A DNA stretch of 64,000 bases, taken from NCBI RefSeq assembly GCF_030551755.1, contig NZ_JAUPEC010000004.1, forward strand, positions 62,001-126,000. The letters run 5' to 3'. Source of the stretch: Pseudocolwellia sp. AS88 (GTDB taxonomy: Bacteria > Pseudomonadota > Gammaproteobacteria > Enterobacterales > Alteromonadaceae). The notes below the pieces were generated by a model, which saw only the letters and a program-made list of their open reading frames with translations, did not search any database and was not told the DNA's origin. Below, piece by piece: positions 37,925 to 46,356 of the stretch. A program made the translations under genes and the position numbers. How positions within the stretch are numbered: position 1 is the first letter of the stretch; each line of letters starts with the position of its first letter.

Positions 37925-38788
37925 CTATTCTATATTCTGGATCTGCTCACGCATTTGCTCAATCAAGACTTTTAATTCAACAGCTGAGTTTGTGATATCT
38001 GAGTTGATTGATTTAGAGCCAAGTGTATTTGCTTCACGGTTAAACTCTTGCATCATAAAGTCTAAACGGCGACCTTGAGCGCCACCTTTTTTAAGAATAC
38101 TTTTGGTTTCTTTTACATGGCTGTATAAGCGGTCTATTTCTTCATCAACATCCATCTTTTGTGCAAGTAAAACTAACTCTTGTTCAACACGAGTTGATTC
38201 TAGTTCTATTTTAGCGCTATTGAATTTATCGATAATGCGGTTACGTTGCCATTCAATAACTTCAGGCATGAAAGCTTTTACTTTTTCAGCTTCAGCAGTT
38301 ATTCCATCAAGACGTTGTTCAATTAACTGCTTCATGTTTTCGCCTTCACTTGCTCTTGCAGCAATAAAGTCTGTAAGGGCTTGATCAAAACCAGCTAATA
38401 TTTCTGTTTGGATTTTACTCATGTCAGCTTCTTCAGCTTCCATAACACCCGGCCAACGCATAATCTCAACAGGATTAAGTTTACTATTGAGTGTTTGTTC
38501 ATTTATCCAACCAGCATGTTCAATAAGCTGAAGTGCTAAATCTTTATTTAACGTTAGATTGTTCTTTTCAGATGCATTAGCATTAAAACGAAGGTTACAT
38601 TCAACTTTACCGCGGTTTAATTGCTTTCTAAAACGTTCTCTTAATACAGGTTCAATACTACGAAATTGCTCTGGGAGCCTAAAGTATGTTTCTAAAAATC
38701 GTTGGTTTACGCTACGAATTTCCCATACGGCGTTGCCCCAATCACCTTTCACCTCAACACGTGAAAATGCAGTCATACTATGGATCAT
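37925..38788 (-). CDS. yicC: YicC/YloC family endoribonuclease
   Basis: This 287-residue protein starts MIHSMTAFSRVEVKGDWGNA and continues WEIRSVNQRFLETYFRLPEQ, RERFRKQLNRGKVECNLRF, and near the C-terminus GRRLDFMMQEFNREANTLGS and KVLIEQMREQIQNIE. All are standard YicC blocks; the last third holds the conserved E-x-x-R-L and R-E-A-N-T-L catalytic-region motifs. YicC is a stress-linked endoribonuclease in E. coli. In most gammaproteobacteria yicC is adjacent and divergent to rph. Here about 2.8 kb separates them, with a decayed rph start left beside yicC. Confidence 0.93.
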   Translation of the reverse strand: MIHSMTAFSRVEVKGDWGNAVWEIRSVNQRFLETYFRLPEQFRSIEPVLRERFRKQLNRGKVECNLRFNANASEKNNLTLNKDLALQLIEHAGWINEQTLNSKLNPVEIMRWPGVMEAEEADMSKIQTEILAGFDQALTDFIAARASEGENMKQLIEQRLDGITAEAEKVKAFMPEVIEWQRNRIIDKFNSAKIELESTRVEQELVLLAQKMDVDEEIDRLYSHVKETKSILKKGGAQGRRLDFMMQEFNREANTLGSKSINSDITNSAVELKVLIEQMREQIQNIE

Positions 38789-38880
38789 AATTTAGCCTAA
38801 TAAAATATTTGGTATAATTATGCCCGAATGAGGTAAATGGCGCTAGTATTGCTCGTACTTCTCTTATTCAAGCTTTTAAC

Positions 38881-38929
38881 TATTTAATGTTAGGAATTTA
38901 AAAATGTGTCGAGCAGTAGAATATTAAGG
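38881..38929 (+). pseudogene. decayed copy of the rph leader and first codons
   Basis: 22 nt (38881-38902) are identical to the leader of intact rph at 41633-41654, including its ribosome-binding AGGA. The following ATG (38904) and about 23 more bases align with rph codons, with one 1-nt deletion and almost only transition differences. The frame is broken at once. It lies exactly where rph would start in the usual yicC/rph arrangement. Confidence 0.7.
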
Positions 38930-38969
38930 AAATAAATTCCTTTATTTTGGAAGGAATAACTGATGTTGT

Positions 38970-39009
38970 AAAAATCGAGTAATAAAATAATCGTACTTAA
39001 ATTACTCGA
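38970..39009 (-). terminator. rho-independent terminator of the DUF4154-kinase gene
   Basis: A 9-bp stem (TCGAGTAAT at 38975-38983 with ATTACTCGA at 39001-39009) is followed, read on the minus strand, by TTTTT. It lies 45 nt past the stop codon. Confidence 0.65.
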
Positions 39010-39053
39010 CGTTATTAGCATTCATTAGGTGTTTAAATTTAACTAAACTACAA

Positions 39054-40865
39054 TTAAGGTAAGGTAATAATTACTGATGTACCCTTACCTTCTTGGCTTT
39101 TTATTTTGATATCGCCCGCTAGTTTATTTTTGATCAGGTCATAAGTCGTGCTCATACCCACACCTACATAACCACGATCACTACGAGTAGTAAAAAAAGG
39201 TTTAAACACTTGTTCTAATGTACTTTTATTCATTCCTTTACCGTCATCAATATAAGTGATTTTAGCTCCACCCTTCGCACCCTTTTCAATTTTCAAAGCT
39301 ATTTTACCTTTACCGTTATTATCAAAACCGTGTTTTAATGAGTTATTAATTAGATTTAATAAGGCTAATGCAATATAGCTAGGAACTGACTTAATCATTA
39401 ATTCTTTTTCACCTGAATAATGATAATCAATATCACTTTGATCAAATTCAAAATCATAAAGCATCATCATTTTTTGTGCGTAAGCAATTACGTCAAAATT
39501 CTGAATATGAGTTTCATCTTGATCTGCCGCAATAAGGTTAAAATGTTCTAATAAAGTCACTACAGGTTTAAGTATTTCAGCTTTTTTAATATCATCGGCT
39601 GATGTAAGTTGATCCTTGAGGTTATCTAAAGATAAACTGATTGCATAGGTAATATCAGAGGCTATATACCCTAAAGCAGCAATATTTTCTGATTTAATTA
39701 ATTGATTCTCTCTAACTGACAATAATAAATTATCATCATTCTTTAATAATTGAGTGTTTTGTGTCGAAGCATTTTTAACTTTATTCCACATCATGTACGT
39801 AATAATTAAAGCAATAACCAACATAATAAGAAAAATATAAAATAAAATTTTATAAATAGATAAATTCTTATTATCTTGAGTCATACCTGTTAGCTTTATT
39901 GCAGTATTATTTGCCATTCGTTTTTGTTTTTCTAAATTGGCAGTTAAATCTATTATTATTTTCTCTTGCTCTTCAATTTTTCCTTCATCAGCTACGTGCA
40001 AATCTTGCTTATTCATTTCTAATTGTGATTTTTGATCTTGCAATTGCTTTTCTAAGCTCTGTAACTCCTCATTTTTCGTCTTAATTTCACTATTCTTTTT
40101 AGCGATTGTTTGTTGCGCGATTTTTAAACGTTCCGAATGTTTTTCTAAAACAAAATTATATTTCTCTGAGCTTTCTTCACTTAATTTCAACCTATGATTT
40201 AATAGGTCTAATAACGCTTCTTGTTTTATAACTTTAGCTTCAAGTGCCTGTTGTTCTATTAACTTTTGTTTTTTTTGGGTTTCTAATAAAAAGGTAGGAC
40301 TTGCTGATAGTAAGTTCTGGTTGTTCTTTTCATCCATAAAATAAGATAATTCAGGCATGGTTAACTTTTCATCAATAATATTGGGATAGTTAACCTCAAA
40401 AATCATGTTCGATCTTTGTTCATTATATTTAATATTCACCATCATATCAGAGTTCAATTTAGTGCCTTCGGTAATAATTAAAACATGTGAACCACTAATC
40501 TTATTTACTAATATTGATAAATTTCTTTTATTTGATAATGAAGATATATACAAAATATTAACGGCTTTAGCTTCATCAACATCTTTAACCAAGCGAACTA
40601 TAATATCTTTACCTTTAATACCTTTGTAGGCAAAAAAATCACTAAAATATTCATATTTTTCGGCATCATTATATACACCAACAATGAATGCCGATTGCCT
40701 ATCTTCTTCAGGCCAACTTACATGTTTTAAAAACTTACTTACTAACGTAGCTTTTTCAAACTCAAGTGTTGAGCTTTGTGCCCAAGTTTGACCTCCTGTA
40801 GAAAAAAACATACTAACAATTAACAATATCCAATTTGATTTTAATCGCGCAAAATTTGCTTTCAT
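39054..40865 (-). CDS. YfiR-like (DUF4154) sensor with coiled coil, TM helix and histidine-kinase ATPase domain; phosphoacceptor His missing
   Basis: This 603-residue protein has a signal peptide (to about residue 30) and a periplasmic DUF4154/YfiR domain at about 33-180 (FEKATLVSKFLKHVSWPEED, FIVGVYND, VNILYISSLSN, MIFEVNYPNI). A long coiled coil (about 195-330), one TM helix (about 341-365) and cytoplasmic kinase-like domains follow. The ATPase domain is intact: N box LALLNLINNSLKHGF, G1 DDGKGM, F box FKPFFTT, G2 GYVGVGMS. In the dimerisation helix the line ENIAALGYIASDITYAISLS puts Tyr407 where the phosphoacceptor His normally stands. No response regulator is adjacent. It is either a pseudokinase or uses another acceptor. 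It lies between yicC and rph. Confidence 0.78.
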   Translation of the reverse strand: MKANFARLKSNWILLIVSMFFSTGGQTWAQSSTLEFEKATLVSKFLKHVSWPEEDRQSAFIVGVYNDAEKYEYFSDFFAYKGIKGKDIIVRLVKDVDEAKAVNILYISSLSNKRNLSILVNKISGSHVLIITEGTKLNSDMMVNIKYNEQRSNMIFEVNYPNIIDEKLTMPELSYFMDEKNNQNLLSASPTFLLETQKKQKLIEQQALEAKVIKQEALLDLLNHRLKLSEESSEKYNFVLEKHSERLKIAQQTIAKKNSEIKTKNEELQSLEKQLQDQKSQLEMNKQDLHVADEGKIEEQEKIIIDLTANLEKQKRMANNTAIKLTGMTQDNKNLSIYKILFYIFLIMLVIALIITYMMWNKVKNASTQNTQLLKNDDNLLLSVRENQLIKSENIAALGYIASDITYAISLSLDNLKDQLTSADDIKKAEILKPVVTLLEHFNLIAADQDETHIQNFDVIAYAQKMMMLYDFEFDQSDIDYHYSGEKELMIKSVPSYIALALLNLINNSLKHGFDNNGKGKIALKIEKGAKGGAKITYIDDGKGMNKSTLEQVFKPFFTTRSDRGYVGVGMSTTYDLIKNKLAGDIKIKSQEGKGTSVIITLP

Positions 40866-40911
40866 AACATACCTTGTAAAACTGGTTTAAATGAGACCAA
40901 CTACATTTTAA

Positions 40912-40927
40912 CAAATGTATACATTTG
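40912..40927. promoter_or_regulatory. perfect 16-bp palindrome upstream of the DUF4154-kinase gene
   Basis: CAAATGTATACATTTG is fully self-complementary and lies 47-62 nt before the kinase ATG on the minus strand, a typical operator position. No regulator gene is next to it. Confidence 0.4.
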
Positions 40928-41593
40928 ACTTTAATGAACCAAGTGGCCGGATTCCCTTCCACTACTCTTTAACGCTGCTGTTTTAAGTTTAAAATAATGA
41001 CTTGAAAACAATTTAACTCAATGCATCAACTTCAACAAATTTCTAATTTCATATATCACAAATCAACAATTTAAATGTTAGGAAAATCAATCATACAAGA
41101 TAGGTGAGCTATATAAAAACACCGCTATTTGTATGTTTTTAATTACTTAATTATACATATTGAAGCGTTAATAAAATTTAATATATCGATATAGTTGCAT
41201 AATGTATACGCCCTCTTTAATTAACAACACAATAACAATTAACCCATAAGTTTATTTACAAGCATAAACATAAAGCTATATCCCCGTCATCACTGTAAAT
41301 GTAGGACTTCAGCAGGAATTAAAATTCATTGAGGAAAATATTAATTATTTTTGTTTTATGACGATATCTAGTTATGGAAATACTACAAAGCGTTTTTCAG
41401 AGATGGATTTATTTGAAGAATATTATTTATATTGGCAATACAAGTATTAACGTACTAAAAACCTTATAGTTACTTACATTAGAGCTTATAAAAACTTACT
41501 CATTATTAGATATGACTAGACGCAGCGAAGTATAAGTAAACGTAATAACAGCTTTAATTCTTCTTAATATAAAGAATATTTAGCACCTCATTA

Positions 41594-41622
41594 TGTCAAA
41601 TTACAAGCCGAACGATTATAAT
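41594..41622 (+). promoter_or_regulatory. probable rph-pyrE promoter
   Basis: TATAAT at 41617-41622 is a consensus -10 box, with a weak -35 (TGTCAA, 41594-41599) 17 bp upstream. Transcription would begin near 41629, after the ATG at 41593, which argues that translation starts at 41656. Confidence 0.5.
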
Positions 41623-41632
41623 GCTCGGCAAT

Positions 41633-41682
41633 TATTTAATGTTAGGAATTTAAACATGCGTCCAAGCGGCAGAACACTAGGG
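41633..41682 (+). repeat. direct repeat: intact rph leader and start
   Basis: This is the functional partner of the decayed copy at 38881-38929. It contains AGGA (41644-41647) 8 nt before the rph ATG. The two copies flank the segment carrying the DUF4154-kinase gene. Confidence 0.7.
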
Positions 41683-42369
41683 CAAATCCGCCCAGTTACT
41701 ATTACTCGTCAATTCACTGCACATGCTGAAGGTTCGGTATTAATCGAATTTGGCGACACTAAAGTTATTTGTACTGCCTCAGTTGAAGTAGGTGTTCCTC
41801 GTTTTTTAAAAGGCCAAGGTAAAGGTTGGATAACTGCTGAATATGGTATGTTACCGCGTTCAACACATACACGTATGAGACGTGAAGCTGCAAACGGTAA
41901 ACAAAGCGGTCGCACACTAGAAATTTCACGTTTAATCGCTCGTTCTTTACGTGCTGCTGTTGATTTAAAAGCATTAGGTGAAAACACAATTAGCTTCGAT
42001 TGTGATGTTATTCAAGCAGACGGCGGTACTCGTACAGCTTCTATCACAGGTGCTTGTGTTGCATTGGTTGATGCCCTTAACTATATGCGTGCTAAAGACA
42101 TCATTAAAACTAACCCACTTAAGCACATGATTGCTGCTGTATCAGTTGGTATATACAAAGGCGAAGCTGTTGCTGACTTAGACTACCCTGAAGATTCCGT
42201 TGCTGAAACTGATATGAATGTTGTAATGACAGACACAGGTAAGTTAATTGAAGTTCAAGGTACAGCAGAAGAAGAACCGTTTAGCTTTGACGAAATGCAA
42301 GAAATGCTAACACTAGCTAAAGCGGGTATTAACGAGTTATTTGATATTCAAAAATCAGCTTTAAGTTAA
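41656..42369 (+). CDS. rph: ribonuclease PH
   Basis: This 237-residue phosphorolytic 3'-5' exoribonuclease trims tRNA 3' ends. It begins [20 protein letters not shown] and has [60 protein letters not shown], then [20 protein letters not shown] and [20 protein letters not shown]. These cover the phosphate-binding R-x-x-R and T-R-T-A-S and the metal-binding D-M-N-V-V positions. Length equals E. coli RNase PH (238). A longer frame from 41593 is rejected because the -10 box lies inside it and family members start MRP. pyrE follows 16 bp on. Confidence 0.95.
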   Translation: MRPSGRTLGQIRPVTITRQFTAHAEGSVLIEFGDTKVICTASVEVGVPRFLKGQGKGWITAEYGMLPRSTHTRMRREAANGKQSGRTLEISRLIARSLRAAVDLKALGENTISFDCDVIQADGGTRTASITGACVALVDALNYMRAKDIIKTNPLKHMIAAVSVGIYKGEAVADLDYPEDSVAETDMNVVMTDTGKLIEVQGTAEEEPFSFDEMQEMLTLAKAGINELFDIQKSALS

Positions 42370-42385
42370 TTAGGACAAAAAATTA

Positions 42386-43039
42386 ATGAAAAATTATCAA
42401 CGTGAATTTATTGAATTTGCTTTAGCTAAAAACGTATTACGCTTTGGTGAATTTACTTTAAAATCTGGCCGAACAAGCCCATATTTTTTCAATGCTGGTT
42501 TGTTTAATACTGGCGGTGATTTAGCTAAGTTAGGTCGTTATTATGCGTCCGCTTTAGCTGATTCGTCAATAGAGTTCGATTTACTCTTTGGACCGGCTTA
42601 CAAAGGTATTCCTATTGCTACAACTACAGCAGTTGCTTTAGCCGATCATCATAATTTAGACATTCCATATTGCTTTAACCGTAAAGAAGCTAAAACTCAT
42701 GGTGAAGGTGGCTCTTTAGTAGGCTCTCCACTTGAAGGTAAAATTATGTTGGTTGACGACGTAATTACCGCAGGTACAGCTATTCGTGAATCAATGGAGA
42801 TTATTAAAGCCCATGGTGCTGAGTTGTCAGGTGTACTTATCGCTTTAGATCGCCAAGAAAAAGGCAAAGGCGAACTATCAGCGATTCAAGAAGTTGAACG
42901 TGATTTTGGTACACAAGTTATTTCAATCGTAACTTTAGCTGATTTAATTACGTACTTAGAAGAGAAAGTAGATGAAGATCCGAGTTTAGTTGATAGCTTA
43001 AATAGCATCAAACAGTATAGAGAAACTTACGGAATTTAG
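42386..43039 (+). CDS. pyrE: orotate phosphoribosyltransferase
   Basis: This 217-residue enzyme converts orotate and PRPP to OMP in pyrimidine synthesis. It has [20 protein letters not shown] at the N-terminus, [40 protein letters not shown] (the catalytic loop with K-x-H-G-E-G) and the PRPP-binding [16 protein letters not shown]. It is the second gene of the rph-pyrE operon. In E. coli this pair is controlled by translation-coupled attenuation; I see no clear attenuator in the 16-bp gap here, and a strong terminator follows the gene. Confidence 0.96.
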   Translation: MKNYQREFIEFALAKNVLRFGEFTLKSGRTSPYFFNAGLFNTGGDLAKLGRYYASALADSSIEFDLLFGPAYKGIPIATTTAVALADHHNLDIPYCFNRKEAKTHGEGGSLVGSPLEGKIMLVDDVITAGTAIRESMEIIKAHGAELSGVLIALDRQEKGKGELSAIQEVERDFGTQVISIVTLADLITYLEEKVDEDPSLVDSLNSIKQYRETYGI

Positions 43040-43096
43040 TTCACTGTATTTAGGTTAAACGCAAAGTTATTGAGTATTTAACAAAAATGATGCAAT

Positions 43097-43126
43097 AAAA
43101 AACCCGCTTTTTAGCGGGTTTTTTAT
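43097..43126. terminator. rho-independent terminator after pyrE (bidirectional)
   Basis: AAAAAACCCGCT and AGCGGGTTTTTT form a GC-rich stem with A/T runs on both sides, lying between the convergent pyrE and metalloprotease genes. Confidence 0.9.
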
Positions 43127-43139
43127 TAACTAGAAAAAC

Positions 43140-44084
43140 TTAAACACTTAACTCAAACTGATGCGATGGCTGCTTCTCATAAGCTTGTATAATATTTGAG
43201 TAATAACCCTCTATACGCTCAGATCTTGCTTTCACATCATTAGAAATTGAAGGTGCAACTTCTTCTTGAGCTTTCAAGGTTTGGCTTATTTGCGTGTCAA
43301 ATAGCCTACTTTGACTTTCTGAACTGGCTTCATCACGAAATACACCACTATTACCAATATAAGGTGATGCTTTTTGTGGCTGATTATTACCCTCACTTTC
43401 ATCTAACTCTACAGTTGCTAAATCAACTTGAGCTTGGGCTATTAGATCTGCAGCTTGTGCCGCAACTTTTAAATCTTGAGCAGACGGATCAGCAGGCGCA
43501 AGTGCCGCTGCGTATACTTGTTCCATTTTAGCGATAGTCGCTTGTGGGTCATCAGGAACTGGCGATAAGTCTACAGAAACTTCTCCAGCAACAGCGTATT
43601 TATTACCATCAGGGCCTATTTCAAATTCATACGAAGGAGAGCCAGTTGCGCTTCCTCCTACCGAGGCATGCGCTAATTCATGAGCTCTAACTTCTTGATC
43701 ACGCGCCTTAAGTTGTTGGATCTCTTTTTCGTTTTGAACCGCTTCTACACTTTCTTGGCTATTTTCAGGTTTTTCTTCTGAGCTTTGATTAGCACTTTCT
43801 TGATTGTTTTCTTGATTGTGCTCTTGCTCACCTCGCCCCGATCTTTCAGCAATTTGGTTAGCATTTTTCTCAGCAGACTTTTGTAACTCAGTAAAATTAA
43901 ACTGATCACCTGATTGATCAGATGCCTTGTGCTTATCAGCTGTGCCTTTTTCTGCAGGCGAACCATTGGTTTGAGTGGGTGCAGTAATAATAGGTCGGCT
44001 AGCATTTTCTTGACGCAAGTTATCCGTAGGCGGGTTAACCGCCGTAGCAACAGGTAACGGATTAACATGCGGTGTGATGTTCAT
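43140..44084 (-). CDS. putative zinc metalloprotease of the SprA-related / CJM1_0395 family
   Basis: This 314-residue protein has an unstructured Gln/Asn/Ser/Glu-rich N-terminal half (residues 1-125). A compact domain follows, starting IQQLKARDQEVRAHELAHAS with the zinc motif H-E-L-A-H at about residue 137. GSPSYEFEIGPDGNKYAVAG, VSVDLSPVPDDPQATIAKME and the helix YAAALAPADPSAQDLKVAAQ complete the family pattern. There is no signal peptide. These proteins are common in polar-flagellated proteobacteria and their substrate is unknown. The ATG follows the stop of the 94-residue upstream gene by only 1 nt, so the two are translated as a pair. Confidence 0.75.
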   Translation of the reverse strand: MNITPHVNPLPVATAVNPPTDNLRQENASRPIITAPTQTNGSPAEKGTADKHKASDQSGDQFNFTELQKSAEKNANQIAERSGRGEQEHNQENNQESANQSSEEKPENSQESVEAVQNEKEIQQLKARDQEVRAHELAHASVGGSATGSPSYEFEIGPDGNKYAVAGEVSVDLSPVPDDPQATIAKMEQVYAAALAPADPSAQDLKVAAQAADLIAQAQVDLATVELDESEGNNQPQKASPYIGNSGVFRDEASSESQSRLFDTQISQTLKAQEEVAPSISNDVKARSERIEGYYSNIIQAYEKQPSHQFELSV

Positions 44085-44085
44085 T

Positions 44086-44370
44086 TTATACTCGAACGTC
44101 CAGTAAAGTACCTAAGGTTTCATCAGCAGTTTTTATAACGTTAGCAGAACCTTTCGCTTGGAATTCAGCAACTTTTAAATCTACAATCGACTGTGTTAAA
44201 TCTGGTTGTGTTTGCGTTTGTAATTGTGCTGTTGCTGTCGTTTCACTTTGTTGTAAAGATTCAGAGCGATAAGATGTACTCGCCGCTATATCTGATGCCG
44301 CTTTACTTGCGTCTTCATTCGCTTTTTGAAAACCTTGTAATCCACTGCTAAATGCAGATTGTATTTCCAT
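44086..44370 (-). CDS. small protein with flagellar rod/hook-like C-terminal motif
   Basis: This 94-residue protein has a strong ribosome site (AGGAGG) before its ATG. The N-terminal half is Ala/Ser/Gln-rich and helical. The C-terminus reads DLKVAEFQAKGSANVIKTAD, then ETLGTLLDVRV, close to the terminal helix of FlgC/FlgE/FlgG axial proteins (E-A-Q-x-A-Y-x-A-N-x-K-V-I-x-T-A-D-x-M). It could be a flagellar accessory protein or merely share the helix. It is coupled to the metalloprotease gene, which suggests that they work together. Confidence 0.6.
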   Translation of the reverse strand: MEIQSAFSSGLQGFQKANEDASKAASDIAASTSYRSESLQQSETTATAQLQTQTQPDLTQSIVDLKVAEFQAKGSANVIKTADETLGTLLDVRV

Positions 44371-44589
44371 AAATGCCTCCTAATTTCTCTTCATAAAACA
44401 TATAATTTAAATGTTATGTCTGAAGAAAAATATTTGTATTTTTAACGCGTGCCCATAGTTTAATTATTAACCATAAACGCCAAAAAGTAAATGTTATGGC
44501 CCCTTTATAACCAAGATAAAACCTAAATGTAGGATAATCCTAAAGTAATAGTTTAGGCTTTATTCGTCTTCAAAAGTTCAATTGAAATT

Positions 44590-45405
44590 TTATAGATGTT
44601 TTTGCGCCCATGACAAGAGCACCTCATTAAATTCATCACCATGAGAAATAAATGGAGCATGGGAAGCTTTATCAAAAATATGTTTGTCGCTATTAGGAAG
44701 TAAATCATCTATTTGTGCAATTGCTGCCTTTGGAACTAAGCTATCTAACCTGCCATATAAGCGTAAAAAAGGTAAGGTTAACCTTGATAAGTCATTACGT
44801 AGATCGACCTTCTCAAGTAATTGTAATGAGTCACTTAAAGTTTGCTCAGTAGGTACAGGATATTGCATCACGAGATTTCGAATCGTTTTTATATCTTGTC
44901 TTATATTTGGGCTCCCCATTGCTTGAATCTTTAAGAAACCCTCTAAAGTTTTTTTAGTGTCTTGTGCTAATTGTTGATAAAACATAGTTAGCACACTAGG
45001 TAATATACCAGGCCATGATGAGGCTTCACGTTCTTGGCTGAGAAAACATGGGGAACTAGCTACAGTTACGCAAGCTAACACTTTTTCGGGAAAACTTAAT
45101 GCTAACTGTGTAGCAACTAAACCACCTAATGACCAACCAACATAAATAGCAGGCATACCAACTGCTGATTGGATTTCATTAGCAACATTCTCCAATGAAT
45201 AGTCATTTAATTTATGGTTTATGTTTAACCCAAAGCCTGGAAGATCTACTGTTATAATATCAACGTCTTGCTGTAAAATTTTAATCGTAGGTTGCCAAAC
45301 AGCAGAGTTAAGCCCCCAACCATGAATAAAAACTAACGGGATATTTGAGGTGTCTTTGTGATTATTTTTAGTGGGATATCGAGTTGTAGTTAGCGAATTA
45401 CTCAT
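44590..45405 (-). CDS. bioH: pimeloyl-[acyl-carrier protein] methyl ester esterase
   Basis: This 271-residue alpha/beta hydrolase has the oxyanion-region motif VFIHGWGLNS, nucleophile Ser92 in VGWSLGGL, Asp221 in YGRLDSLVP and His249 in ASHAPFISH, the complete BioH triad. SSPCFL after the nucleophile strand and the lid region with many Gln/Met residues match BioH (E. coli 256 residues). It releases pimeloyl-ACP methyl ester for biotin synthesis. It is divergent from comF/gntX across 53 bp, the same bioH-gntX-nfuA neighbourhood as in E. coli, which supports orthology. Confidence 0.92.
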   Translation of the reverse strand: MSNSLTTTRYPTKNNHKDTSNIPLVFIHGWGLNSAVWQPTIKILQQDVDIITVDLPGFGLNINHKLNDYSLENVANEIQSAVGMPAIYVGWSLGGLVATQLALSFPEKVLACVTVASSPCFLSQEREASSWPGILPSVLTMFYQQLAQDTKKTLEGFLKIQAMGSPNIRQDIKTIRNLVMQYPVPTEQTLSDSLQLLEKVDLRNDLSRLTLPFLRLYGRLDSLVPKAAIAQIDDLLPNSDKHIFDKASHAPFISHGDEFNEVLLSWAQKHL

Positions 45406-45458
45406 TTTATTTATATACTGATTTAAATGGGTTTAAGTTTACTTGAAGGCTGTTCAAA

Positions 45459-46232
45459 ATGGAATTTGATACTGTAAGTTTTAAACGTGGTACATATAGT
45501 TATATTAATACCCTTAAACGGTTTATACATAGGTCGTCATTGATTTTATCATCATGCGATTTATGTGGAAATAAATGCCAAGAATACCCTCTAATCTGTC
45601 AATTTTGTTTACAAGATTTACCTACTTTTAATTATCCTATCATATCTTCTGACTTGCTTAATTGGCCTGCCATTAATAAGTTAATACCAAAGCAAGCTTT
45701 TGATCATTTGTATTCATTATCTCCCCATACTTGGCCTTATAGTCAGTGGATAGGTTCATTAAAATATAACGGTAGGTTTGAGTTAGCGGGTTTATTAGCT
45801 CGGCTTCTTAATGATAGTTGGCAAACCAATATCAAAAGTATCAACAAATTAAATGACCAACCAAAACCTGAACTTGTATTAGCTGTTCCTCTTTATCTGA
45901 CTAAATGGCAATTTAGAGGTTATAACCAAGCTCACTTAATTGCTAAAAAGTTTGCTAAGTACAGTGGCATAAAATATAAAAACAATGTCATTAGCCGCAT
46001 ATTAGAGACTGAAGCACAAGTCGGTAAAACGGGAACAGAAAGACGTAAAAACATTAAGAATGCATTTGCTATAAATACTCAAATAATGGAATTACCCAAA
46101 CATGTCATTTTAATTGATGATGTAGTTACCACTGGTACCACGGTTAATGAAATATCTACATTACTTAAGAGAAATGGTGTAGAAATAGTATCGGTGATGA
46201 GCGTAACTATTGCATTGCCCAAATCTGAATAA
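45459..46232 (+). CDS. comF: ComF/GntX family phosphoribosyltransferase-like protein
   Basis: This 257-residue protein has an N-terminal four-Cys zinc finger (CDLCGNKCQEYPLICQFC, about residues 32-49). A PRTase domain follows, with LVLAVPLYLTKWQFRGYNQA, VGKTGTERRKNIKNAF (the R-x-x-N-x-x-x-A-F motif) and the PRPP loop HVILIDDVVTTGTTVNE. Relatives are needed for DNA uptake (ComF) or named GntX in E. coli. It lies between bioH and, further on, nfuA, as in other gammaproteobacteria. The precise role is uncertain. Confidence 0.88.
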   Translation: MEFDTVSFKRGTYSYINTLKRFIHRSSLILSSCDLCGNKCQEYPLICQFCLQDLPTFNYPIISSDLLNWPAINKLIPKQAFDHLYSLSPHTWPYSQWIGSLKYNGRFELAGLLARLLNDSWQTNIKSINKLNDQPKPELVLAVPLYLTKWQFRGYNQAHLIAKKFAKYSGIKYKNNVISRILETEAQVGKTGTERRKNIKNAFAINTQIMELPKHVILIDDVVTTGTTVNEISTLLKRNGVEIVSVMSVTIALPKSE

Positions 46233-46356
46233 TCTTCATTAATAATTTAATTCATAGGAATAAGAGGTTCAGTATTGAAAAATAAGTCTTATCTATAAAA
46301 TTTAATTACGTTTGATCAGGTCTGTTTTAGCATCAATCATTTACGTACTTAAAATC

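Larger units (their letters stand above)
40866..41655. other. 790-bp AT-rich region without a convincing gene
   Basis: This region lies between the kinase gene and rph. It contains the 16-bp palindrome, a partial third match to the rph leader (AATGTTAGGAA at 41074-41084) and the rph promoter. A 30-codon frame at 41358-41450 lacks a properly spaced ribosome site. I see no RNA gene. Confidence 0.45.

Noticed and set aside
38811-38821. GGTATAATTAT near yicC as a second MITE end
   Set aside because: It lacks the following repeat sequence and a partner inverted end. It is better read as promoter sequence.
41358-41450. 30-codon open frame in the gap before rph
   Set aside because: No ribosome site at correct spacing, AT-rich composition like the surrounding noncoding DNA, and no recognisable motif.
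41593-41655. 21-codon N-terminal extension of rph
   Set aside because: The consensus -10 box TATAAT lies inside it, family members start M-R-P, and a good AGGA site serves the ATG at 41656.
43247-43531. 94-codon plus-strand frame opposite the metalloprotease gene
   Set aside because: Antisense shadow of a coding region with Leu/Gln-biased composition and no independent ribosome site or motif.
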